Shown here in pieces: positions 1 through 5,466 of a DNA stretch of 21,217 bases. The DNA is taken from NCBI GenBank assembly GCA_007116405.1, contig SKIN01000020.1:1-21217 (forward strand), written 5' to 3'. Origin of the DNA: Candidatus Kaiserbacteria bacterium (lineage in GTDB: Bacteria > Patescibacteriota > Minisyncoccia > Phycocordibacterales > UBA12088). The translations under genes and the position numbers were made by a program. Below the pieces are notes generated by a model. The model did no database searches and was not told where the DNA came from. It saw nothing but the letters and a program-made list of their open reading frames with translations. The first letter of the stretch is position 1. Each line of letters starts with the position of its first letter.

Positions 1-1197
1 AAGGAAGGCACATACAGTGACGGCAGACGACCCGACAATGTTGATTTTGGTGTCTCGCTCGAGGAGGACCTTGCACGCAGAGATTTCACCGTGAATGCCC
101 TTGCATACGATCCCCATAAAGGACACATGGTTGACCCTTATAAAGGACAAGAGGATCTGGATGCTCGTATTCTCCGCGCAGTGGGAGAACCTGATGAGCG
201 TTTTCGTGAGGATGCGCTGAGAATGATGCGTGCAATTCGTCTCGGTGCCGAACTCGGGTTTGCTATTGAGCAAAATACGTTTGCAGCCCTCGCAAATAAT
301 GCAGACCTTCTGAAAAATATCAGCAAAGAACGAATACGAGACGAATTGACCAAGGTCATCATGTCTCCCCGTCCCATGGAGGCATTGTTACACATGAAAC
401 AGACCGGCCTACTGGTGTATGTGCTCCCGGATCTCCTCCGTGGAGAAGGCATAGAGCAGAATCAGGCACACAGCTACCATGTTTTGGAACATCTACTTCG
501 GGCGCTCCAGCATGCTGCAGACAAAGATTGGCCCCTTGAGGTGCGTTTGGCGGCCTTATTTCATGACATAAGCAAACCAGAATGTAGAAGAAAATCAACA
601 AAGAATGGGGACTGGACATTTTACGGGCATGAGGTCGTTGGTTCACGTGTAACAAAGAAAGCCCTTCAAGACCTCAAATACCCAAAACATATTATCGAAA
701 AAGTCGTCAAAATGGTGCGTTGGCACATGTTCTTCAGCGATCCCGAACAAATCACCTTGTCTGCTGTCCGCAGGATGATAGTTAATGTGGGTGAGGATAC
801 TATATGGGACTTACTCAACGTCCGTAAATGCGACCGAATAGGCAGTGGGAAGCCTAAAGAACAGCCTTTCAGGTTCCGGAAATACGTCAGTATGGTGGAA
901 GAAGCTCTTCGTGACCCTATCTCAGTCAGCATGCTTGCAATTGATGGGGCAGGGGTGATGGAGGTTACACGTGAAAACCCGGGACCACGTATTGGCAACA
1001 TACTTCACGCATTACTTGAAGAAGTGCTCGATGATCCTTCAAGGAATACGAGGGAGTATCTCGAAAAACGAAGCCTGGAGCTTTCCAAGCTGCCCGATGA
1101 CCAGCTGCGCGCATTAGGGCAGAGTGGTAAAGGGCGCAGAGAAGAGGAGGAATCACGTGAGATCCAGGACCTAAGAAAAAAATACCACGTGCAATAG
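1..1197 (+). CDS. cca: CCA-adding tRNA nucleotidyltransferase / poly(A) polymerase family, HD-domain type (5' truncated)
   Basis: Class II nucleotidyltransferase that builds or repairs the tRNA 3' CCA end in the cytoplasm. The frame is open from base 1, so the N-terminus lies outside the window; the GTG at 91 is internal, because in-frame sequence before it reads TYSDGRRPDNVDFG and then RRDFTVNALAYD, the conserved motif of this family. About 100 residues with the catalytic DxD and GGxVRD motifs are therefore missing. Next come the neck/body motifs (DLDARILRAVGEPDERF, REDALRMMRAIRLGAELGF). A C-terminal HD-type domain follows, with the motif LAALFHDISKP. The tail is highly charged (GRREEEESREIQDLRKK). 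Stop TAG at 1195-1197. A bacterial poly(A) polymerase has the same fold and cannot be fully excluded; the embedded HD domain and size favour the CCA enzyme. Confidence 0.9.
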   Translation, partial: KEGTYSDGRRPDNVDFGVSLEEDLARRDFTVNALAYDPHKGHMVDPYKGQEDLDARILRAVGEPDERFREDALRMMRAIRLGAELGFAIEQNTFAALANNADLLKNISKERIRDELTKVIMSPRPMEALLHMKQTGLLVYVLPDLLRGEGIEQNQAHSYHVLEHLLRALQHAADKDWPLEVRLAALFHDISKPECRRKSTKNGDWTFYGHEVVGSRVTKKALQDLKYPKHIIEKVVKMVRWHMFFSDPEQITLSAVRRMIVNVGEDTIWDLLNVRKCDRIGSGKPKEQPFRFRKYVSMVEEALRDPISVSMLAIDGAGVMEVTRENPGPRIGNILHALLEEVLDDPSRNTREYLEKRSLELSKLPDDQLRALGQSGKGRREEEESREIQDLRKKYHVQ

Positions 1198-1246
1198 CCA
1201 ATGCGTTACACGTGGAACATCGACATACAAATAGTCCGCATATAAA

Positions 1247-1382
1247 AAGCCGCCTGCTGTTCCTGTGGCAGGTCGTGGAGGACGCTCAAATGTATCTTAA
1301 AGGTGGCTTAGTTGAGCGCTCGCTGCGACCTGTCATAGGGTGAACGGTGGATTGGAGATTCCTTGTTCACGGCTGGCGGCTT
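1247..1382. ncRNA. Candidate structured RNA, three-way-junction fold
   Basis: Four inverted repeats nest without crossing. AAGCCGCC (1247-1254) pairs with GGCGGCTT (1375-1382). GGCAGGTCG (1267-1275) pairs with CGACCTGTC (1326-1334) with one G-U on the plus strand. GCTCAA (1284-1289) pairs with TTGAGC (1312-1317) inside that arm. GTGAAC (1340-1345) pairs with GTTCAC (1365-1370) in a second arm. The G-U pair favours plus-strand transcription (it would be C-A on the minus strand), but a T-run directly beside the closing stem at 1244-1248 would suit a minus-strand transcript end. No known class (tmRNA, RNase P RNA, SRP RNA, 6S) was recognised by its core motifs. This is an inference from base pairing only. 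Confidence 0.35.
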
Positions 1383-1579
1383 AAGAGCTGGGAGGGCTGC
1401 TGTATTTAGTTGTGCTGAAGCGTTACGTTTTGCAATCTGATCGTCGTTTGTTGATAGAGTGTCTTTTTTGCAAAAAATTATGTATGGTTGCAGACATCTA
1501 CACTGAAACTCCTTTCTTCTTGCTACTTCGCTTTGCTTCAAAAAGAACTGTTTTCTCTAAAGAACATTGTTCCGCGGAG

Positions 1580-1637
1580 AAAGGTGGTGCGCTCTGCGAG
1601 CGACGTTTCGTGCGAAGAACGCACCACCTTTTTCTTT
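1580..1637 (+). terminator. Intrinsic-terminator-like hairpin
   Basis: A perfect 12-bp inverted repeat, AAAGGTGGTGCG (1580-1591) with CGCACCACCTTT (1620-1631), has a 28-nt loop and is followed by TTTCTTT. The T-tract is better on the plus strand. No plus-strand protein gene lies just upstream, so it would end either a long 3' UTR of the nucleotidyltransferase mRNA or a separate small RNA. A smaller nested hairpin (1552-1557 with 1577-1582, enclosing GAAC-ATT-GTTC) abuts it. Confidence 0.55.
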
Positions 1638-1713
1638 GGAATCACCATCACGCTGGTCTGATTAGAAGTATATTCCTTGTAAAGGACATGTAAAGGTCAT
1701 ACTACACGTATCC

Positions 1714-1722
1714 TGTGGATAA
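1714..1722 (-). promoter_or_regulatory. Single perfect DnaA-box-like 9-mer
   Basis: TGTGGATAA on the plus strand, i.e. TTATCCACA on the minus strand, equals the classic bacterial DnaA-box consensus. It is isolated, lies just downstream of the exonuclease III stop, and may be chance. Confidence 0.3.
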
Positions 1723-1729
1723 GTGTCCT

Positions 1730-2503
1730 TTATAGCGAGAGGTCAATGCTGATAGGGCAGTGGTCCGACCCGAACAAGTTGCTGTGAATTGACGCTTGCG
1801 TAAGCCGGGGCAGGAGATCCGGCGATATGAATAGGTAATCTATGCGCCACCCTACGTTACGATCGCGGGCTCGCGTCTTCATGTCCCAGTATGTATAGGC
1901 TCCATCTCGATGCGGGTGCATATGACGAAAGCTGTCGACCCACCCCATTTGCACGACCTCATCAAGCCATGCTCGCTCCTCGGGAAGAAACCCTGTGTTC
2001 TCTTGATTTTCTTTTGGCCGCGCGAGGTCTATCTCTTCATGCGCAGTGTTAACATCGCCTCCCCATACCACAGGACCGTCCTTGCGAAGAGATTCCACGT
2101 ATGCGAGGAAGTGCTCATAGAACTCCAACTTGTAGGCCAAACGATCCGGACCTTGCCCACCGTTCGGGAAGTAGGTGTTCACGACTGAAAGGCCGTCATA
2201 GCGGATCACGACCGTCCTCCCCTCCGTGTCGTACTGTGGCACCCCCATTCCATATGAAACCTCCTGGGGTTCTTTGTATTTGGTGAATATCGCTGTTCCA
2301 CTATACCCTCCCTTTTCTTGGTGAGCATTAAAATACGAGGTGAAACCTGGCATGGTGCGGATATCATCAGAGAGTTGCTCCTCACGAGCCTTGGTCTCTT
2401 GCAGGAACAGAATATCAGGCGATAACGCGGTTATTGCTTCCTGCAAAGCACCCTTGCGGGCAACCGCCCGGATACCGTTCACGTTCCAGGAAACGACTTT
2501 CAT
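1730..2503 (-). CDS. xth: Exodeoxyribonuclease III / AP endonuclease
   Basis: A 257-residue member of the Mg-dependent exonuclease-endonuclease-phosphatase fold, ExoA/Xth family. It cleaves 5' of abasic sites and removes 3' blocking groups in base excision repair. Family motifs are present in order: SWNVNGIRA (N7), LQETK (E36), GYSGTAIFTK, NTYFPNG (Y111), GGDVNTAHEEIDLARPK (D150, N152), GWRIDYLF (D222) and SDHCP (D247-H248). Length is normal for the family. The start is taken at MKVVSWN because homologues begin there; a 16-residue upstream extension is open but unrelated to the family. There is no Shine-Dalgarno sequence. An extended -10 (TGCTAGTAT on the minus strand) sits 7 nt before this ATG, suggesting a leaderless mRNA. 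A terminator hairpin separates it from the upstream minus-strand gene, so it is probably its own transcription unit. Confidence 0.95.
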   Translation of the reverse strand: MKVVSWNVNGIRAVARKGALQEAITALSPDILFLQETKAREEQLSDDIRTMPGFTSYFNAHQEKGGYSGTAIFTKYKEPQEVSYGMGVPQYDTEGRTVVIRYDGLSVVNTYFPNGGQGPDRLAYKLEFYEHFLAYVESLRKDGPVVWGGDVNTAHEEIDLARPKENQENTGFLPEERAWLDEVVQMGWVDSFRHMHPHRDGAYTYWDMKTRARDRNVGWRIDYLFISPDLLPRLTQASIHSNLFGSDHCPISIDLSL

Positions 2504-2510
2504 GACGCAC

Positions 2511-2519
2511 ATACTAGCA
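2511..2519 (-). promoter_or_regulatory. Extended -10 promoter element of xth
   Basis: The minus strand reads TG-C-TAGTAT, ending 7 nt before the xth ATG at 2503. A weak TTCTAG at 18-bp spacing could act as -35. The predicted start of transcription falls on or next to the start codon. Confidence 0.45.
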
Positions 2520-2536
2520 CATCGCACGCAGTATCT

Positions 2537-2567
2537 AGAAAGACACCACACAGAACTGTGTGGTGTC
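2537..2567 (-). terminator. Intrinsic terminator of the 184-residue membrane protein gene
   Basis: GACACCACACA (2542-2552) pairs with TGTGTGGTGTC (2557-2567), 11 bp with a 4-nt loop. Read on the minus strand it is followed by TTTCTA. It lies 13 bp past the stop of the minus-strand gene at 2581 and before xth. Confidence 0.75.
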
Positions 2568-2580
2568 GTAGTGAGGAATG

Positions 2581-3135
2581 TTACATACGGACGTGAAAGT
2601 GCACTGTTTCACCGGTCCCTGCACGCCTCAAGGTACACACCATGTGTCGCTGCCAACACTCCATCGAGTCGAGCTGCATCACGGCAAAGTGTTCCACATC
2701 TCGCACCTTACGCTGTATCACAGCGACAAAGCGTGCATCACATGAGCGTGTTGTCCATGTGGGCACCTGTTCGGTCACCGCTTCGAACATCATATGGATG
2801 ACGATAGACACAACAAGGATGATGCTGAGTATCGGACCGAGCCGATATTGATGCAACTGTGGTATGTCAAAACCGGACAAGAATCCCAGCGTGAAAAGTG
2901 TTGCTCCGGAGATGGCCATGATGCCCATCACGAGACTCGAAACCTTCAGGAGGGTCCGCTCGTGCAAGACAAACATGCGCACGACAGGATGCGGAATGAG
3001 ATCGGCCTTGTAACGGCAGAGGTCACCATCCACAACGGTGAAACCAAGGTTAGTGAGTGCGGAACGTACTTCCGACAGGCCAGGGACGCGGTGCCCTCTG
3101 GGGCGGAATAATTGCACATTATGTGCATGGTACAT
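2581..3135 (-). CDS. Small membrane protein of unknown function, two TM helices
   Basis: This 184-residue protein is not recognised. An N-terminal cytoplasmic-type segment of about 60 residues (basic, ending near VLHERTLLK) precedes two hydrophobic helices, about residues 65-88 (SSLVMGIMAISGATLFTLGF) and 98-118 (LGPILSIILVVSIVIHMMF). A soluble C-terminal part of about 65 residues contains two Cys and several His. The start at 3135 is chosen over an ATG 22 codons upstream because GAGGAGG (complement at 3143-3149) lies 7 nt before it. This is the only strong Shine-Dalgarno site seen in the window. Its own terminator follows at 2537-2567. No promoter was identified; the gap of 80 bp to the recombinase stop allows either co-transcription with the recombinase or a separate promoter. 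Confidence 0.75.
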   Translation of the reverse strand: MYHAHNVQLFRPRGHRVPGLSEVRSALTNLGFTVVDGDLCRYKADLIPHPVVRMFVLHERTLLKVSSLVMGIMAISGATLFTLGFLSGFDIPQLHQYRLGPILSIILVVSIVIHMMFEAVTEQVPTWTTRSCDARFVAVIQRKVRDVEHFAVMQLDSMECWQRHMVCTLRRAGTGETVHFHVRM

Positions 3136-3142
3136 GGTGATG

Positions 3143-3149
3143 CCTCCTC
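3143..3149 (-). promoter_or_regulatory. Strong Shine-Dalgarno site
   Basis: GAGGAGG on the minus strand lies 7 nt before the ATG at 3135. It decides the start of the two-TM protein and stands out because nearly all other starts in the window lack such a site. Confidence 0.8.
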
Positions 3150-3215
3150 TGATGATCCATGCTCTGGTCGGCACGGTATCAGAACAGAGGCACTTGTGCA
3201 ATCTCGCACAGTGTT

Positions 3216-4151
3216 TCAGCCTCGTTTGCCGTGAAACTTCTTATGCACTTCACGAAGATGCGCGTCCGTGACGTGGGTATAGACCTGCGTTGTAGCGATA
3301 TGCGCGTGCCCCAAAAGAGCCTGAACAGAGCGAAGATCTGCACCATTTGAGAGCAGGTCTGTGGCGAACGAGTGGCGCAACGTATGCGGTGTGACCTTAC
3401 GAGTGATGCCTGCTTTTGCGGCGTAGTGCTTGATTATCCGCTGCACGGACCGTGGTGTGATCCTCCTGCTTCCATCGATATTTGCTCGTTTCCCCATGCC
3501 GATGAACAGCGCTTCTTCCATGTCCTGTCGTGCGGCAAGATACTCGCGTATCGCACTCTTTGCCTCCTCAGACAGAAATACAACGCGAACCTTGTCCCCT
3601 TTGCCGCGGATAGAGAACTCGTCTCTTCCGAGGTCGATGTCGGTATCAAGCGAACATAACTCTGACACGCGAAGGCCGGTTGAGAATAAAAGGTGCAGTA
3701 TGGCTTTGTCACGGAGCGAACGAAGGTTCGAGCCGGAGGGTGCGGCAAGCAAACGGGCAAGTTCGGTGTCGGTGATCAAGTCCAGTGAACGGTCTCCTAC
3801 CTTAGCGAGCTCTATCTTTTCGGGGTCCAACGACGTAATGCCGCGCTTTCGTAAGTATTTTAAGAACGCCCTGAGCGCTATCAAATAGTAATTCTGGGTC
3901 TTCTTCTTGAGGGCGGTGCCGACGGAATGCTTCTTTGGGGAAGGGCGTGCCTCCTGACGATTCAGCCAGAGGCGAAATTCTCTTACCATCGCTTCAGTGA
4001 TGTCTTCGGGACGCCGCGTGCCCGTGTGAGCTAAAAAACGCGACAGATAGTGGTCGTAATTCTCCACGGTCTTCACAGAACGACCGCGCTCAATTTCGAT
4101 GTACTCCAAGAACTCTCGCTTTAACTCTTCCGTACGTGTTTTGGCTTGCAT
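3216..4151 (-). CDS. Tyrosine recombinase, XerC/XerD/XerA family
   Basis: A 311-residue site-specific recombinase with the two-domain Xer layout. An N-terminal SAM-like core-binding domain spans about residues 5-105 (TVENYDHYLSRFL ... LIALRAFLKYL). A catalytic domain from about 125 holds the full active-site set: R161 (GLRVSEL), K184 (RGKGDKVR), H256 and R259 (HTLRH), H282 (LLGHAH) and Y291 (TTQVYTHV). The length is that of chromosomal Xer proteins rather than phage integrases, and no attachment-site repeats or phage genes are near. Chromosome dimer resolution is therefore the likely role (inference). The start at MQAKTRTEEL fits the family; the frame is open 31 codons further up to 4244, but that would run through the promoter region. 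No Shine-Dalgarno sequence precedes the start. A TTGACA promoter overlaps the rpsO promoter head-on. XerC versus XerD versus single-Xer cannot be told from sequence alone. Confidence 0.93.
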   Translation of the reverse strand: MQAKTRTEELKREFLEYIEIERGRSVKTVENYDHYLSRFLAHTGTRRPEDITEAMVREFRLWLNRQEARPSPKKHSVGTALKKKTQNYYLIALRAFLKYLRKRGITSLDPEKIELAKVGDRSLDLITDTELARLLAAPSGSNLRSLRDKAILHLLFSTGLRVSELCSLDTDIDLGRDEFSIRGKGDKVRVVFLSEEAKSAIREYLAARQDMEEALFIGMGKRANIDGSRRITPRSVQRIIKHYAAKAGITRKVTPHTLRHSFATDLLSNGADLRSVQALLGHAHIATTQVYTHVTDAHLREVHKKFHGKRG

Positions 4152-4225
4152 GTATGCATTGTCGCACAATATTACGCGCGCACACAAGGCGTCTATACAC
4201 ATACCCCGTTCGAAGCGCGTCTGAC

Positions 4226-4254
4226 GATACACATAAACTTGCAAATTTTGTCAA
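4226..4254 (-). promoter_or_regulatory. Promoter of the Xer recombinase gene
   Basis: On the minus strand, TTGACA (4254-4249) is separated by 17 bp from TGTATC (4231-4226). The leader to the ATG at 4151 would be about 68 nt. It interleaves with the rpsO promoter on the opposite strand. Confidence 0.55.
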
Positions 4255-4267
4255 TATGTGCTATGGT
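4239..4267 (+). promoter_or_regulatory. Promoter of rpsO, predicting a leaderless mRNA
   Basis: TTGCAA (4239-4244), 17 bp, TATGGT (4262-4267), then 6 nt to the ATG at 4274. Transcription would begin at or next to the A of the start codon. Confidence 0.6.
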
Positions 4268-4273
4268 TAGTGC

Positions 4274-4540
4274 ATGCTTACGAAAAAGAAGAAGCAGAAC
4301 GTAATGAAGGATACCGCTCGCCACGAGAGTGACACGGGTTCGCCGGAGGTGCAGGTTGGCTTGCTGACACGTCAGATCAACGAGCTCGCGAAGCACTTGA
4401 AGAAGAATCCGAAGGACGCACACTCACGTCGGGGTCTATTGGGTATGGTCGCGGACCGTCGCGCACACCTCAAATACCTCGAAAAGAAGAGCAAGCGGTC
4501 GTACAACGCGCTGCTCAAAAAGCTCGACCTCAAGAAATAG
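4274..4540 (+). CDS. rpsO: 30S ribosomal protein S15
   Basis: An 88-residue S15, the normal family length. S15 binds the central domain of 16S rRNA early in small-subunit assembly. Visible signatures are HESDTGSPEVQV followed by LTRQINELAKHL, HSRRGLLGMVADRR and the C-terminal LKYLEKKS...YNALLKKL. The N-terminus MLTKKKKQN is more basic than usual. There is no Shine-Dalgarno sequence, and the promoter -10 ends 6 nt before the ATG, so the mRNA is predicted to be leaderless. In many bacteria rpsO is followed directly by pnp. Here a NYN-domain gene sits between them and each unit has its own promoter. An 11-bp hairpin lies 47 nt downstream of the stop. Confidence 0.98.
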   Translation: MLTKKKKQNVMKDTARHESDTGSPEVQVGLLTRQINELAKHLKKNPKDAHSRRGLLGMVADRRAHLKYLEKKSKRSYNALLKKLDLKK

Positions 4541-4587
4541 CACGTGGCACATACCCGCGTCGCGTGCACGAGCATATATCGTCGGAC

Positions 4588-4613
4588 GGTCGAGTTCGTG
4601 TTCGGACTCGACC
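4588..4613 (+). terminator. Strong hairpin downstream of rpsO
   Basis: GGTCGAGTTCG (4588-4598) pairs with CGGACTCGACC (4603-4613), 11 bp with one G-U, around a TGTT tetraloop. The T-run after it is poor (TCTGTTCG), so it may act as a 3' stabiliser or a weak terminator. Confidence 0.5.
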
Positions 4614-4673
4614 TCTGTTCGTAAGTAAGGGTACTTTTACAAATGTTTCACGCGATGTGTTCGTGTGAAGAAA

Positions 4674-4679
4674 TATAAT
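4674..4679 (+). promoter_or_regulatory. -10 element of the NYN-domain gene
   Basis: A perfect TATAAT lies 14 nt before the ATG at 4694. No good -35 is seen at 16-18 bp. The predicted leader is about 8 nt. Confidence 0.5.
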
Positions 4680-4693
4680 TTGTTTACATACAT

Positions 4694-5296
4694 ATGTCAG
4701 TCATAAAACATAAAGCCCAGCGTGTCGGCGTATTCATAGACACACAGAACCTCTATCACAGCGCAAAGAATCTTTACCGTTCAAAGGTGAACTTCAATAA
4801 TGTACTGAAGGATGCGGTCGCGGACAGGAACCTTGTGCGCGCCATCGCCTACGTGGTCAACACGGAAAGCGGTGAAGAACAAGGCTTTTTCGAGGCCCTC
4901 GCTAAGATAGGCATTGAAACGAAGACGAAGGATCTCCAGGTATTCTTCGGGGGTGCAAAAAAGGCAGACTGGGATGTCGGCATGGCAATAGATGCCGTCA
5001 AAATGGCACCGAAGCTCGACGCGGTGATACTCGCAACCGGTGATGGTGATTTCGTCCCTGCCGTAGAACACCTTAAGACCGCTGGAGGATGCCAAGTGGA
5101 GGTGATAGCATTCGGACGTTCAAGTTCCAACCGCCTGAAAGAAGTGGTTGACGAGTTTATCGACATGGATGAGAACCCGAAGCGGTACACGATAGGGTCA
5201 GCTCCGGCGACAAAGACTCGTCCCACCCCGCGCACTACTACTACGCGCGCCAAAGGCTCTGCGGGGAGTTGGGGTACGGTGAAACGTTTGGCATAA
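4694..5296 (+). CDS. NYN-domain (LabA/DUF88-like) putative endoribonuclease
   Basis: A 200-residue PIN-like NYN-domain protein. The acidic metal-site residues expected for the family are present: D16 in VGVFIDTQNLY, D94 and D100 in ADWDVGMAIDAV, and D117 and D119 in LATGDGDFVPAVEHL. A conserved-type end (VEVIAFGRSSSNRLKEVVDEFIDM) closes the domain at about residue 160. Residues 165-200 form a Thr/Arg/Lys-rich tail that looks disordered and could bind RNA. NYN proteins are thought to cut RNA, but the substrate cannot be read from sequence. The place between rpsO and pnp fits a role in RNA turnover or processing (inference). It has its own -10 (TATAAT) and ends at a strong terminator 8 bp past the stop. 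No Shine-Dalgarno sequence is present. Confidence 0.88.
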   Translation: MSVIKHKAQRVGVFIDTQNLYHSAKNLYRSKVNFNNVLKDAVADRNLVRAIAYVVNTESGEEQGFFEALAKIGIETKTKDLQVFFGGAKKADWDVGMAIDAVKMAPKLDAVILATGDGDFVPAVEHLKTAGGCQVEVIAFGRSSSNRLKEVVDEFIDMDENPKRYTIGSAPATKTRPTPRTTTTRAKGSAGSWGTVKRLA

Positions 5297-5304
5297 CACC
5301 ATAG

Positions 5305-5336
5305 AAAGACCGGGTCCTCTGAGGGCCCGGTCTTTT
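5305..5336. terminator. Bidirectional intrinsic terminator after the NYN gene
   Basis: AAAGACCGGGTCC (5305-5317) pairs with GGGCCCGGTCTTT (5323-5335), 13 bp with one G-U and a 5-nt loop, followed by a T. Its last bases overlap the -35 of the pnp promoter, so the two transcription units are packed end to start. Confidence 0.85.
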
Positions 5337-5363
5337 GCTATACCCGGGACTGTCTGCTATAGT
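5335..5363 (+). promoter_or_regulatory. Promoter of pnp
   Basis: TTGCTA (5335-5340), 17 bp, TATAGT (5358-5363), with TGC just before the -10 forming an extended element. It predicts a start near 5370 and a leader of about 97 nt. Confidence 0.7.
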
Positions 5364-5382
5364 CGAACCACTATAAGGTAAT

Positions 5383-5452
5383 CGGCTCGGGAACGGATAG
5401 AGAGCTGAATACGGGCACACGAGCCGTCATTTCAGGTCTTATATCCGGTTCC
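5383..5452 (+). promoter_or_regulatory. Structured 5' leader of pnp with competing helices
   Basis: CGGCTCG (5383-5389) can pair with CGAGCCG (5420-5426). The directly adjoining GGAACGGATA (5390-5399) can pair with TATCCGGTTCC (5442-5452) with a single bulged G. The two helices cross, so they form either alternative folds or a tight pseudoknot. pnp in enterobacteria is autoregulated through its leader hairpin, which makes a regulatory role plausible here. This is an inference from pairing. Confidence 0.45.
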
Positions 5453-5466
5453 GACCATAGACAACA

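Larger units (their letters stand above)
1198..1729. other. Gene-free region of about 530 bp with nested inverted repeats
   Basis: There is no convincing protein gene between the nucleotidyltransferase stop and the exonuclease III stop. Short reading frames here have no recognisable protein features and overlap hairpins. The region holds a non-crossing set of inverted repeats at 1247-1382, two further hairpins at 1552-1631 ending in a T-rich run, and a perfect DnaA-box 9-mer at 1714-1722. It is best read as an uncharacterised RNA locus plus 3' flanks. Confidence 0.6.

Noticed and set aside
1464..1477. Perfect 14-bp palindrome TTTTTTGCAAAAAA
   Set aside because: Low-complexity A/T palindrome without partner sites; cannot be told from chance, and no matching promoter pair at normal spacing was found around it.
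1240..1640. RNase P RNA, tmRNA or SRP RNA
   Set aside because: The GAGGAAAGTCC and ACAGAA...GGCTTA cores (RNase P), the tRNA-like CCA end (tmRNA) and the GGTCAGG...AGCAGCC core (SRP) are not found on either strand.
1412..1693. Plus-strand reading frame of 93 codons in the cca-xth gap
   Set aside because: No recognisable domain, no start signal, odd composition, and it runs through the 12-bp terminator stem; more likely non-coding.
4140..4180. dif-like recombination site next to the Xer gene
   Set aside because: GCGCGTAATATTGTGCGAC looks partly symmetrical but does not match the two XerC/XerD arms well; no support beyond position.
4152..4244. 31-codon N-terminal extension of the Xer recombinase
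   Set aside because: Its composition is unlike the family and it would place the start inside the -35/-10 region of the gene's own promoter.
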